From RHKX01 sp963826475 (GTDB taxonomy: Bacteria; Actinomycetota; Thermoleophilia; Solirubrobacterales; 70-9), in the NCBI GenBank assembly GCA_963826475.1, contig CAWGXC010000003.1, positions 1,178,001 through 1,242,000 on the forward strand: a stretch of DNA of 64,000 nucleotides. Direction: 5' to 3'. Shown here piece after piece: positions 42,492-50,654 of the stretch (positions are counted from its first letter, which is position 1; each line of letters begins with the position of its first letter). Position numbers and translations under genes: made by a program. Under the pieces are notes generated by a model. It did not search any database, was not told the origin of the DNA, and saw only the letters and a list, made by a program, of their open reading frames with translations.

Positions 42492-43771
42492 TGCGCTCGC
42501 GCCCCTGGCGGAGGATCGTCCACTCGATCATGAGCCGCATCGAGGCCGGCCGGATCGAGGTCGAGGAGCGCTTCCCGGGCGGCGAGTCGGTCGGCTTCGG
42601 CCCGGAGTCGGCCGAGCTGCGAGCTCGGATCGTGGTCAACGACCCCGACATCTACGGAAAGCTCGTGCGCTCGAAGAGCATCGCCTTCGGCGAGTCCTAC
42701 GCTCAGCGCGGCTGGGAGACCGACGACCTCTACGCGCTGCTGCGGATCGTCGCGCGCGACATCGGCAAGGCCGACCCCGTTCGCGCCCGCTTCGCGCCGT
42801 TACTCGCCCCGTTCCAGCGCCTCACAACCCTGAAGATGCTCAACACCCGCTCCGGCGCGCGCTCGAACATCTCCCGCCACTACGACCTCGGCAACGACAT
42901 GTTCGAGCTGTTCCTCGACCACGAGACGATGATGTACTCGGCCGCGAACTACGAGACGCGCGATCAGCCGCTCGAGGAGGCGCAGCACAATCGACTCGAG
43001 CTGATCTGCGAGCAGCTCGAGCTGACTCCGTCCGATCATCTGCTCGAAATCGGCACCGGCTGGGGAGGTCTCGCGGTCCACGCGGCCTCGAGTCGTGGCT
43101 GCCGCGTCACGACGACGACCATCTCCGCCGAGCAGGCGAGCTACGCCCGGGAGCGCGTCCGCGCCGCCGGGCTGGAGCATCTCGTCACCGTCGAGGAGAC
43201 CGACTACCGCGACCTGACCGGCACCTACGACAAGCTCGTCTCGATCGAGATGATCGAGGCCGTGGGCTGGGAGTGGTTCGACTCCTACTTCGAGAAGTGC
43301 TCGGACCTGCTCAAGCCGGATGGCCTCTTCTTCCTACAGGCGATCGCGATCGCCGACTCCGCCTACGAGCTCGAAAAGCGCACAAGGAGCTTTGCGAACC
43401 AGGTCATCTTCCCCGGCGGGTGCCTCCCCTCGGTCCAATCGATCCAGGGATCCATCGCCTCCCAGACCGACCTCAGGACCGTTGCCCTCCAGGACATCTC
43501 CGAGAGCTACGTCCTGACGCTGCGAGCCTGGCGCGAGCGCTTCGAGGCCGCCACCGACAGGCTGATCGAGCTCGGCTACGACGAGCGCTTCCGCCGCACC
43601 TGGACCTTCTACCTCGCGTTCAGCGAGTCAGGCTTCGCCGAGACCCGCATCCGCGACGTGCAGATGCTCTTCGCGAAGCCGCACTGGGCCGGTCAACCGC
43701 GCCCGGGCGCGGTTCCGATCCCGCTCGAGGCCGCCGACGAAGGCCTCGAAGTCGTCAGGGAACGTTCGTAA
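42491..43771 (+). CDS. cfa: Cyclopropane-fatty-acyl-phospholipid synthase family methyltransferase
   Basis: SAM-dependent enzyme acting on double bonds of membrane phospholipid acyl chains. The 426-residue protein has the CFA N-terminal domain (VVNDPDIYGKLVRSKSIAFG), ISRHYDLGNDMFELFLDHET, the SAM-binding motif LLEIGTGWGGLAVHAA, SIEMIEAVGWEWFDSYFEKC (catalytic Glu region) and the C-terminal RTWTFYLAFSESGFAETRIR. The ATG overlaps the DUF1365 stop (TGATG). It may make cyclopropane or, as in related flavoprotein-linked operons, methylated/furan fatty acids. It converges with the RTX genes and overlaps by 17 bases. Confidence 0.93.
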   Translation: MRSRPWRRIVHSIMSRIEAGRIEVEERFPGGESVGFGPESAELRARIVVNDPDIYGKLVRSKSIAFGESYAQRGWETDDLYALLRIVARDIGKADPVRARFAPLLAPFQRLTTLKMLNTRSGARSNISRHYDLGNDMFELFLDHETMMYSAANYETRDQPLEEAQHNRLELICEQLELTPSDHLLEIGTGWGGLAVHAASSRGCRVTTTTISAEQASYARERVRAAGLEHLVTVEETDYRDLTGTYDKLVSIEMIEAVGWEWFDSYFEKCSDLLKPDGLFFLQAIAIADSAYELEKRTRSFANQVIFPGGCLPSVQSIQGSIASQTDLRTVALQDISESYVLTLRAWRERFEAATDRLIELGYDERFRRTWTFYLAFSESGFAETRIRDVQMLFAKPHWAGQPRPGAVPIPLEAADEGLEVVRERS

Positions 43772-44588
43772 CCTTTTCGCAGGTCTTGTCGGCCCTGTCA
43801 CGGCTGCCGTCCCCGCCGTTGCAGCTGTCGGTGCCGCCGCCGCCGGAGAGCCTGTCGTCGGCCCCGCCACCATCGAGCATGTCGTCGCCGCCGCCCCCGC
43901 GGATCAGGTCATTGCCGAGGTCGCCGAAGAGCAGGCCGTCAGCTGCATCGGAGCCGAAGATCTTGTCGTTGCCGATCCCGCCGTCCATCTTCTTCACGCC
44001 GATATTCGACGTCTTCGATGAGAGGGTGTCGTTGTCGGCGCCGCCGATCAGCGTGTCCCGGCCGCCCGCAACGAGCACGTCGGATTCAAAGCTGCCGTCG
44101 AGCACGTCCTTGCCATCGGCAACGACCTTCCCGTGCTTTCTGCCGTATCCGAGCAGCTTGTCGGCTCCAGCCTGACCGCCCATCTGGTCGTTCCCGGGCC
44201 CGCCGACGACGAGATCGTTGTCCTCCTCGCCGAAGACGCGATCGTTGCCCTCATCGCCGTAGACCTTGTCCTTGCCGACGCCTCCGCAGACCACGTCGTT
44301 GCCGCCACCGCCGTGGACGATGTCGTTTCCGCGGCCGCCATTGATGATGTCGTCCTTCTTGCCGCCGTAGATCTTGTCGTCCCCGTCGCCGCCGTTGTAG
44401 AAGTTGCGCTTGTTCTTCGGCAGGTGGGTGACCTCGCTCTTCCCGGTGCCCTGATCGGTGCGCTTCTTGCAGATCGCCTCGTCGGCGGGTACGTACCTGA
44501 GGCTCGCCTGGGCCGGGGCCTCGGCGATGACGCCGATCACGGCGACCGCCAGCGAGGCGGCGGCCGTGCGAAGAAACGATCTGGTCAA
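43755..44588 (-). CDS. Secreted RTX-repeat calcium-binding protein, copy B
   Basis: A 277-residue exported protein. A TTG at 44588 gives a clean signal peptide (SFLRTAAASLAVAVIGVIAE) and has GGAAGG about ten bases upstream; an upstream TTG at 44612 is possible. The mature protein is almost entirely nonapeptide RTX repeats of the GGxGxD type (NGGDGDDKIYGGKKDDIING), which fold into a Ca2+-bound parallel beta roll. Two Cys near each end (ICKKR; DKTCEKVTNVP) may brace it. No catalytic domain and no type I secretion partner are present. It overlaps the paralogue upstream by four bases. Confidence 0.87.
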   Translation of the reverse strand: MTRSFLRTAAASLAVAVIGVIAEAPAQASLRYVPADEAICKKRTDQGTGKSEVTHLPKNKRNFYNGGDGDDKIYGGKKDDIINGGRGNDIVHGGGGNDVVCGGVGKDKVYGDEGNDRVFGEEDNDLVVGGPGNDQMGGQAGADKLLGYGRKHGKVVADGKDVLDGSFESDVLVAGGRDTLIGGADNDTLSSKTSNIGVKKMDGGIGNDKIFGSDAADGLLFGDLGNDLIRGGGGDDMLDGGGADDRLSGGGGTDSCNGGDGSRDRADKTCEKVTNVP

Positions 44589-45445
44589 GGGATGTTCACC
44601 TTCCGTTCGCAAGTGTCATCGGCCCGATCGGGCTGCTCGCTGCCGTCACAGAGGTCGAACTCGTTGCCCCCGGAGAGGATATCCCTCCCCAGCTCACCGA
44701 AGATCTGGTCGTCGCCGTTATCCCCGAAGAGCGTGTCGTCGTTGTTGCCGCCGCGGATCGTGTCGTTACCACCGCCGCCGTGGATGACGTCGTCGCCGCT
44801 GTCGCCGAAGAGCAGCATGTCGGCTGAATCGGATCCGAAGATCCTGTCGTCGTTGAGGCCGCCGTCCATCCGCGCCGCGCCGCTATTCGGCGTCTTGCTC
44901 GAGAGGATGTCGTCGTCGGCGCCACCGTACATCGTGTCGAACCCGCCGGCCACGAGGACGTCGGAGAGAAAAGTGCCCTCCATGAAGTCCTTGCCGTCAT
45001 CGGTGTAGACACCGTGCTTCTTGCCGTAGCCGATCAGACGATCGAGACCAGCTGCGCCGAGCATGTAGTCGTTGCCGGGGCCGCCGTTGAGGTAGTCATT
45101 GCCCTCCTCACCGTAGACCTCATCGTTGCCCTTGTCGCCGTAGACCTTGTCGTTGTCGACACCGCCGCAGACGACGTCATCGCCGCCCCTGCCGTGGACG
45201 ACGTCATTGCCACGGCCGCCGTCGATGATGTCGTCGCCGGGCGTCCCGTAGATCTTGTCGTTTCCATCGCCACCGTTGTAATAGACGCCCTTCTTCCCGT
45301 GCAGGTGAGTCACCTCCCCCGCTCTCTCTCCCTGCTTGTCCCGCTTGCGACAGATCAACGCGTCCTGGGCCGTCGCCGGGACCGCAGTCACCGCAAGGGC
45401 GAAGATCATCCCCATCGCTACCAATACTCCCGCTACGCGCTTCAA
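44585..45445 (-). CDS. Secreted RTX-repeat calcium-binding protein, copy A
   Basis: A 286-residue exported paralogue of copy B. It starts at TTG with GGCGGGAAGAG upstream and has a signal peptide (VLVAMGMIFALAVTAVPATA). The mature part begins with DALICRKRDKQGERAGEVTH and then consists of RTX repeats (NGGDGNDKIYGTPGDDIIDG). Both copies share the block GRGNDVVHG, the non-repeat insert GYGKKHGVYTDDGKDFMEGT and the ending ADDTCERKVNIP. They are a tandem duplication. Likely roles are structural or Ca2+-dependent surface functions; none is shown. Confidence 0.88.
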   Translation of the reverse strand: MKRVAGVLVAMGMIFALAVTAVPATAQDALICRKRDKQGERAGEVTHLHGKKGVYYNGGDGNDKIYGTPGDDIIDGGRGNDVVHGRGGDDVVCGGVDNDKVYGDKGNDEVYGEEGNDYLNGGPGNDYMLGAAGLDRLIGYGKKHGVYTDDGKDFMEGTFLSDVLVAGGFDTMYGGADDDILSSKTPNSGAARMDGGLNDDRIFGSDSADMLLFGDSGDDVIHGGGGNDTIRGGNNDDTLFGDNGDDQIFGELGRDILSGGNEFDLCDGSEQPDRADDTCERKVNIP

Positions 45446-45556
45446 CTCTTCCCGCCTTCAATCGTTTTTTGCCGTCGGACACCCCCCTGTCTTTTATTCG
45501 GCTGCTGCGGACGTTTGCATTAGCCGCGAACTGCCCCACGCGACCAAGGCCCTGAA

Positions 45557-46468
45557 TCAGTTCGCCGTCTTCTGCTCCTCGACCTGTCCGTCCGCCGGAA
45601 GCTCGTTGATCGCGGCGGTCCGACTGCTCCCGGCCCGCCCGAGCGCCTTGATCTCGTTCTCCATCCTGGGAACGAGGATTGCCGCCTCGCCGGCCGTCGC
45701 GCGCTCGGCCAGATCGCTCGTGATCAGGCTCCGCAACCAGTAGGTGAGCGCCACGGCACGCGGGATGAAGACCCGCGACCTGCGCTTCTCGAAGCCGTCG
45801 ACGATCGCCCTTGCGCACTTCTCGACCGAAGTCGTCGAGTTCACCGGCCACGGCAGCTTTGCGCGCGCCTCCTTGAAGCTCCCGAGATCGCGCTCGGCAT
45901 CGCGCACGAGATCGGTGTCGATCCACGAAGGATGGATGCTGCCGGCGGCGACGCCCCGGAAGCCGACCTCCTGCCGCAGGGCGCGAACGAACGCCTCGAC
46001 GCCCGCCTTGGAGGCGTTGTAGGAGGACATCCCGGCGAGCGGCGCAAAGGAGGCGATCGAGGCGACCACGCCGATGTAGCCGCGCCGTTCGAGCACGTGG
46101 GGAATCGTCGCGTGGACCGTCCGGTAAACGCCGTTGAGGTTGATGTCGATCGTCTTCAGCCAGGCGTCGGGGTCGCCCTTCTCGGCGGTCCCATACGTGC
46201 CGATCCCGGCGTTCGCGAGCACGATGTCGATCCCGCCGAGGGCCTCGACGGTCCCGTCCACCGCCGCGTTGACCGAGTCCATGGAGGTCACGTCGCATTC
46301 GAAGTGTGGGGTCTCGGGGCTGATCCGTCCGGCCCGCTCGGCGAGCGCCTCGGGCTCGAGCCCGGCCAGGGAGACGCGAGCGCCACGACGCGCGGACTCC
46401 GCGGCGACCGCGGCGCCGATGCCGCGCGCCCCGCCGGTGATGAAGACGACCTTGCCCTCCAGGCTCAT
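45557..46468 (-). CDS. Short-chain dehydrogenase/reductase
   Basis: A 303-residue classical SDR. It has the NAD(P) loop VFITGGARGIGAAVA, ECDVTSMDSV, VLANAGIG, the catalytic Ser in VVASIASFA and YNASK for the Tyr-Lys pair, then GSIHPSWIDTDLVRDAERDL. The C-terminal extension (about 230-303) is longer than in simple SDRs. It overlaps the flavin amine oxidase gene by four bases. Substrate unknown; operon position suggests oxidation of an aldehyde, alcohol or lipid. Confidence 0.92.
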   Translation of the reverse strand: MSLEGKVVFITGGARGIGAAVAAESARRGARVSLAGLEPEALAERAGRISPETPHFECDVTSMDSVNAAVDGTVEALGGIDIVLANAGIGTYGTAEKGDPDAWLKTIDINLNGVYRTVHATIPHVLERRGYIGVVASIASFAPLAGMSSYNASKAGVEAFVRALRQEVGFRGVAAGSIHPSWIDTDLVRDAERDLGSFKEARAKLPWPVNSTTSVEKCARAIVDGFEKRRSRVFIPRAVALTYWLRSLITSDLAERATAGEAAILVPRMENEIKALGRAGSSRTAAINELPADGQVEEQKTAN

Positions 46469-47715
46469 TCCGCTCCCAGCATAGCCACCCGAATCTCAGC
46501 GGCCGCGCGGCCGCCGCTGCGGATCGCTCCCTCCATCAGCGCCCCCATCTCAGCGGCCAAGTGCTCGCCGGCGAAGACGATCGGGCCGAGCGGCCGGGTC
46601 AGCGTCTCGCGGATCGAGGTCGGCGGCTCCAGCGAATAGGCGGCTCCGACCCAGGGGTCGTCATCCCAGGTCGAGAGCTTGGCCCCGCCGAGACTGAGGT
46701 CGAGATCCGGACGCAACTCGACGATCCGCTCGAGCCAGCGGCCAGGGCCTTCCTCGACCGAGAGGCCCAGCAACGCGCCCGGGGAGCCGGCGAAGGAGCT
46801 GAGCACAGGCTGGCACGAGTCGGATGCGCCGGTGGCCGTCCAGGCCCAATAGCGATCCGGAACCGACAGGGTCGCGCTCGGCTCCGCCTCGGATCGGAGC
46901 GGGACGAACAGCTTCGCCGCGTGCCCGTAACCGATCGCCGCAAGTGCGTCGACGTGCGCCGCCGGGAGCGGGGGATCGAACGCGATCGCGCCGACGGCCG
47001 TCGCCGGAACCGCGACCACGCACGCCCGCGCTTCGATCTCGCTGTCGTCGGTGCGGACGATGACGCCCCGGGCTTGCCAGTTGACGCCGCGGACCGGAGC
47101 GCTCAGATGCACCGCCCCCGCGAGCGTCTCCGCGAGGGCCGCGGGGAGCCTTCCGTTGCCACCGGCGACGCTCGGCGCCGGCGCCGAGCTGATCCGGGCG
47201 AGGCTGCCGAGCTCAGCGGCCGGAACCCGATCAGCTGCCGCCGCCGCGGAGACCTCGGTCCTGGCGAGGATGGCCTCGCGAGCTCCGGGATCGATCTCGA
47301 TCGCGGCGAGCAAGGCGGCCGCCGAGCACCCGGCCCCGCGTCCGTCGGCGAGAGCCTCATCGATCCTCGCGACGGCGGCCTCCACGGCCGCAGAGCTCAC
47401 CTCTACGCCGCGCGGCTCCCGCTGCCCGTACCGCATGCCCTTGTCCCAGAGCCCGAGCCGGAAGCGCTCGACCATCCCCAGTACCTCCGTGCAGCCGGGG
47501 AGGATGAACTCGGCCCCCATCTCGACGACGGCACCGTTCTCGAGCGTCTGCGACCAGACCCGCCCCCCAACCCGATCGCGAGCCTCGAGAACAACGACGT
47601 CGATCCCAGCCCGCTTCAATTCATCAGCGGCCGCGAGCCCCGCCAACCCGGCCCCGATGACTACGACGCCCTCCTCCACTGGAGCCCTAGGGTCCCGTCC
47701 CCTCGCGCCCTCCAC
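46465..47715 (-). CDS. Flavin-dependent amine oxidase
   Basis: A 416-residue monoamine/polyamine-oxidase-like flavoprotein: VVVIGAGLAGLAAADELKRA, VVLEARDRVGGRVWSQTLEN (the GGR motif), NGAVVEMGAEFI, and the C-terminal FAD contact IVFAGEHLAAEMGALMEGAI. The start is uncertain: the ORF opens at 47715, but a GTG at 47679 lies directly before the first strand. It follows the potA-like gene by about 50 bases and precedes the SDR gene, so oxidation of an amine imported by PotABCD is plausible. No covalent-flavin Cys is evident. Confidence 0.88.
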   Translation of the reverse strand: MEGARGRDPRAPVEEGVVVIGAGLAGLAAADELKRAGIDVVVLEARDRVGGRVWSQTLENGAVVEMGAEFILPGCTEVLGMVERFRLGLWDKGMRYGQREPRGVEVSSAAVEAAVARIDEALADGRGAGCSAAALLAAIEIDPGAREAILARTEVSAAAAADRVPAAELGSLARISSAPAPSVAGGNGRLPAALAETLAGAVHLSAPVRGVNWQARGVIVRTDDSEIEARACVVAVPATAVGAIAFDPPLPAAHVDALAAIGYGHAAKLFVPLRSEAEPSATLSVPDRYWAWTATGASDSCQPVLSSFAGSPGALLGLSVEEGPGRWLERIVELRPDLDLSLGGAKLSTWDDDPWVGAAYSLEPPTSIRETLTRPLGPIVFAGEHLAAEMGALMEGAIRSGGRAAAEIRVAMLGAE

Positions 47716-47763
47716 CCGGGGGAAGCGGACGCGAAGCGGAGCATTCCCCTGGAGTCATCAGGG

Positions 47764-48807
47764 TCACCTCAGGACGATGCAATTCTCGGCATGCCAGCCG
47801 AGGCGCACGGTCATGCCGGGCTCCCAGCGGTCGTCGGCGCTCGCCCGGTAAGTGGCCTGCTCGAGCGCGACGAGCCTCGCCCCCTCTCCGAGCGAGACGG
47901 TCACCTGGGTGCTGACGCCGAGGTAGACGCGCCCCTCGATGGTTCCCCTCATCTGAAGCATCCCGCTCTCGATCTCATCGTCGATGGCGATCTTCTCCGG
48001 GCGCACCGAAACCTGGACCCGCTCGCCGCGGCTGCAGCCCTCCGGCACCGGCGCACTCAAAAGCAAATCCCTCCCCACCCTGACCGTGTCCGCGTCCTCG
48101 ACGACCCCCTCGATCAGGTTGGAGATGCCGATGAAGCCGGCCACGAACTCCTCCGCGGGATGCTCGTAGACGTCCTCCGGCACCCCGCATTGGATGATCC
48201 GCCCCTGCCTCATCACCGCGACCCGGTCTGACATGGAGAGCGCCTCCTCCTGATCATGGGTGACGTAGACGAACGTGATTCCAACCTCGCGCTGGATCTG
48301 CTTGAGCTCGATCTGCATCTGCTTGCGCAGCTTCAGGTCGAGGGCGCCGAGCGGTTCGTCGAGCAGCAGGACCGAGGGGCGGTTGACGAGCGCCCGCGCC
48401 AGGGCGACGCGTTGCTTCTGCCCGCCGGAGAGCTCCCTCGGCTTGGCGTCGGAGCGGCTCGGGAGCTGGACGAGCTCGAGCGCGGCATCCACCCTCGTCC
48501 GGATCTCCTCCTTGCCTACCTTCCGCCGCTTCAGGCCGAAGGCGACGTTCTCCCGGACGTCGAGGTTCTCGAACAGCGCGTAGCTCTGGAAGACCGTGTT
48601 GACGTTGCGGCGGTAGGGCGGCACCTCGGCCACTGCCTCGCCCTCGAGGAAGATCTCCCCGGCGCTCGGCTGCTCGAAGCCGGCGACCATTCGCAGCGTC
48701 GTCGTCTTCCCGCACCCCGAGGGACCGAGCAATGAAAAGAACTCACCCTCGGCGATCGTCAGGTTCAGGTCGTCGACGGCGGTCATCTCGCCGAAGCGCT
48801 TACTCAC
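47764..48807 (-). CDS. potA: Polyamine-type ABC transporter ATPase (PotA-like), N terminus frameshifted
   Basis: Energy subunit of the PotABCD importer. From GTG 48807 the protein has 347 residues with Walker A GPSGCGKTT, Q-loop NTVFQSYALFENL, signature LSGGQKQRVALARAL, Walker B VLLLDEP, H-loop VTHDQEEALSMSDR and a C-terminal TOBE domain. This start cuts off the first strand: the same frame upstream encodes GDAIRFAGVSKRFG, which every PotA-like protein needs, but has no ATG/GTG/TTG. The natural ATG (48898) overlaps the potC stop but is in another frame. See the separate entry. Confidence 0.88.
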   Translation of the reverse strand: MSKRFGEMTAVDDLNLTIAEGEFFSLLGPSGCGKTTTLRMVAGFEQPSAGEIFLEGEAVAEVPPYRRNVNTVFQSYALFENLDVRENVAFGLKRRKVGKEEIRTRVDAALELVQLPSRSDAKPRELSGGQKQRVALARALVNRPSVLLLDEPLGALDLKLRKQMQIELKQIQREVGITFVYVTHDQEEALSMSDRVAVMRQGRIIQCGVPEDVYEHPAEEFVAGFIGISNLIEGVVEDADTVRVGRDLLLSAPVPEGCSRGERVQVSVRPEKIAIDDEIESGMLQMRGTIEGRVYLGVSTQVTVSLGEGARLVALEQATYRASADDRWEPGMTVRLGWHAENCIVLR

Positions 48808-48898
48808 ACCCGCGAAGCGGATCGCGTCGCCTTCACCCCCGGCGTCCGTCGCGTTCGTCTCCCTTCCGCGTTTCTCAGTGCTCGACTTCGTCGCTCAT
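48808..48898 (-). other. Frameshifted 5' end of the potA-like gene
   Basis: An ATG at 48898 overlaps the potC stop as ATGA, the usual coupling in this operon, and reads MSDEVEH then TGA (48875-48877). The next frame (+1) runs open from there as EKRGRETNATDAGGEGDAIR into the ATPase. A single-base change would join them. Skipping the T of CAC-TGA gives a continuous PotA N terminus. Confidence 0.65.
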
Positions 48899-49767
48899 AG
48901 CGCGTCCTTTCCGATCAGCACGGTCTGTCCTCGCCGGCCGAGCAGTCGCGGAAGCGCGATGGCCAGCGCGATCGTGCTCAGAGAGACCAGCAGCATCAGC
49001 GTCCCGATCGCGTTGATCGTCGGCGTCACGCCGAACCGGATCGAGGAGTAGATGCGGACGGGCAGCGGCTGGACCGCCTCGCCGGTGGTGAAGAACGAGA
49101 GCACGAAGTCGTCGAAGCTGAGCGCGAAGGTGAGCAGGCCAGCGGCGAGAATCGCGGGCCAGAGCTCGGGCAGGACGACGAGCCGCAGCGTCTGCATCCT
49201 CGTCGCCCCCAGATCCATTGCCGCCTCCTCGACCTCGCGGTTGAGGGCCGCCAGCCGCCCGCGCACGATCACGGTCACGTAGGAGATCGAGAAGGTGATG
49301 TGGGCGAGAATCACCGTCAGCAGCGAGAGACGCACACCGATCTGAGTGAAGAGCAGCAGGGCCGACACGCCCGCGACGATCTCCGGCACCACCAGCGGAA
49401 CCAGCATCATCACGTTCGTGATCGGGCTGAGCCGGTTGCGAGAGCGAACCAGCCCGAAGGCGAGGAAGGACCCGAGCAGCGTCGCGACGACCATCGTCAC
49501 CAGAGCGATCTCGAGGCTGGCGAACAGGGAGTCGAGTAGCTGCTGATCACCGAAGAAGTCGCTGTACCAGCGCGTGCTGAAGCCGTCGAAGTTCTGCAGC
49601 GACTTCCCCGAGTTGAACGAGAACAGGACCACGATGACGATCGGCGCGAAGGTCCAGACGACGAAGGTGCCCATCAGCACCCGCAGGAACCGGGGCCGGT
49701 CGAAGTCCTTCGGCGGACGGCCGCCGCGAGAGCGCAGCCCGCCGAGCCGAGTGGCGGGCGCGCTCAC
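48895..49767 (-). CDS. potC: Polyamine-type ABC transporter permease (PotC-like)
   Basis: A 290-residue inner-membrane permease with six helices, starting GTG 49767, which overlaps the potB stop (GTGA). It has LMGTFVVWTFAPIVIVVLFS at the N terminus, MMLVPLVVPEIVAGVSALLL, and the cytoplasmic EAA loop EVEEAAMDLGATRMQTLRLV that docks on the ATPase. The long upstream in-frame extension read through potB is not used. It ends at 48895 as ATGA with the frameshifted potA start. Confidence 0.92.
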   Translation of the reverse strand: MSAPATRLGGLRSRGGRPPKDFDRPRFLRVLMGTFVVWTFAPIVIVVLFSFNSGKSLQNFDGFSTRWYSDFFGDQQLLDSLFASLEIALVTMVVATLLGSFLAFGLVRSRNRLSPITNVMMLVPLVVPEIVAGVSALLLFTQIGVRLSLLTVILAHITFSISYVTVIVRGRLAALNREVEEAAMDLGATRMQTLRLVVLPELWPAILAAGLLTFALSFDDFVLSFFTTGEAVQPLPVRIYSSIRFGVTPTINAIGTLMLLVSLSTIALAIALPRLLGRRGQTVLIGKDAL

Positions 49768-50615
49768 GCCCGTGCCTCGGCCGCTGCCCGGCCCGCCGAG
49801 CGCAGGTAGAAGGCCATGAAGATCAGCAGGAAGCCCATCAGCACGGTTGTCAGGGCGGCTCCGAACGGGAAGTTGTTCGCCTCCTGGAACTGCTGCTGGA
49901 TCAGGTTGCCGACCATGTAAGTGTCGGGGCCCCCGAGGATCTGGGCGCTGACGAAGTCGCCGACCGCGGGTAGAAAGACCAGCACCGAGCCGGCGAGGAC
50001 TCCCTGGAACGTGGCCGGCCAGGTGACGTGCCGGAACGTCTGCCATCGGTTTGCGTACAGGTCCTTGCCCGCCTCGATCAGCGAGGTGTCCATGCGGTCG
50101 AGCGCCGCGTAGATCGGCAGGATCATGAACGCCATGTAGCCGTAAACCAACCCCCCGACGACGGCGAAGGGGGTGTTGAGGAAACGGACGCCGTTGGTCG
50201 TGAGCCCGAGGTCTTTGAGCAGGCCGTTGAGCAGGCCCTCGTCGGAGAGGATGGCCGTCCAGGCGTAGATCCTGATCAGGTAGTTGACGAGGAACGGCAG
50301 CACCACGAGCGCGACCAGCAGGTACTTGTAGCGGCCGCCGAAGCGAGCGATGAAGTAGGCGATCGGGTAGCCGATCAGCAGGCAGAGGGTCACGGTCGCC
50401 GCCGCGTAGCCCACTGAGCGCAGCAGGACGGGCGCGAACAGGGGGTCGAAGACCTGCCGGTAGTTTTCGGGATGCCACCCGTAGATCGCATTGCCGAGCT
50501 CGTCGGAAACCCCGAAGGAGATCGCCAGCGTGATGCCGAGCGGCACCAGGAACAACAAGATCAGCCACGCCGCTGCCGGCAGCATCGTCAAGCCGGCGAA
50601 TCGCCGCTCGCTCAC
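49764..50615 (-). CDS. potB: Polyamine-type ABC transporter permease (PotB-like)
   Basis: A 283-residue permease with six membrane helices, start GTG. LTMLPAAAWLILLFLVPLGI opens the protein and the EAA loop reads SLIEAGKDLYANRWQTFRHV. TWPATFQGVLAGSVLVFLPA follows it, as in PotB/PotH. It overlaps potC by four bases and follows the binding-protein gene by about 40 bases. PotB and PotC form the heterodimeric channel. Confidence 0.93.
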   Translation of the reverse strand: MSERRFAGLTMLPAAAWLILLFLVPLGITLAISFGVSDELGNAIYGWHPENYRQVFDPLFAPVLLRSVGYAAATVTLCLLIGYPIAYFIARFGGRYKYLLVALVVLPFLVNYLIRIYAWTAILSDEGLLNGLLKDLGLTTNGVRFLNTPFAVVGGLVYGYMAFMILPIYAALDRMDTSLIEAGKDLYANRWQTFRHVTWPATFQGVLAGSVLVFLPAVGDFVSAQILGGPDTYMVGNLIQQQFQEANNFPFGAALTTVLMGFLLIFMAFYLRSAGRAAAEARA

Positions 50616-50654
50616 GTGTGGGCCTTCGATCTGGCCATCGGTCCCGCGGTCCTC

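Noticed and set aside
49768..50568. Extension of the potC-like permease to 557 codons
   Set aside because: The extra part is potB read in another frame; the GTGA overlap at 49764-49767 marks the real start.
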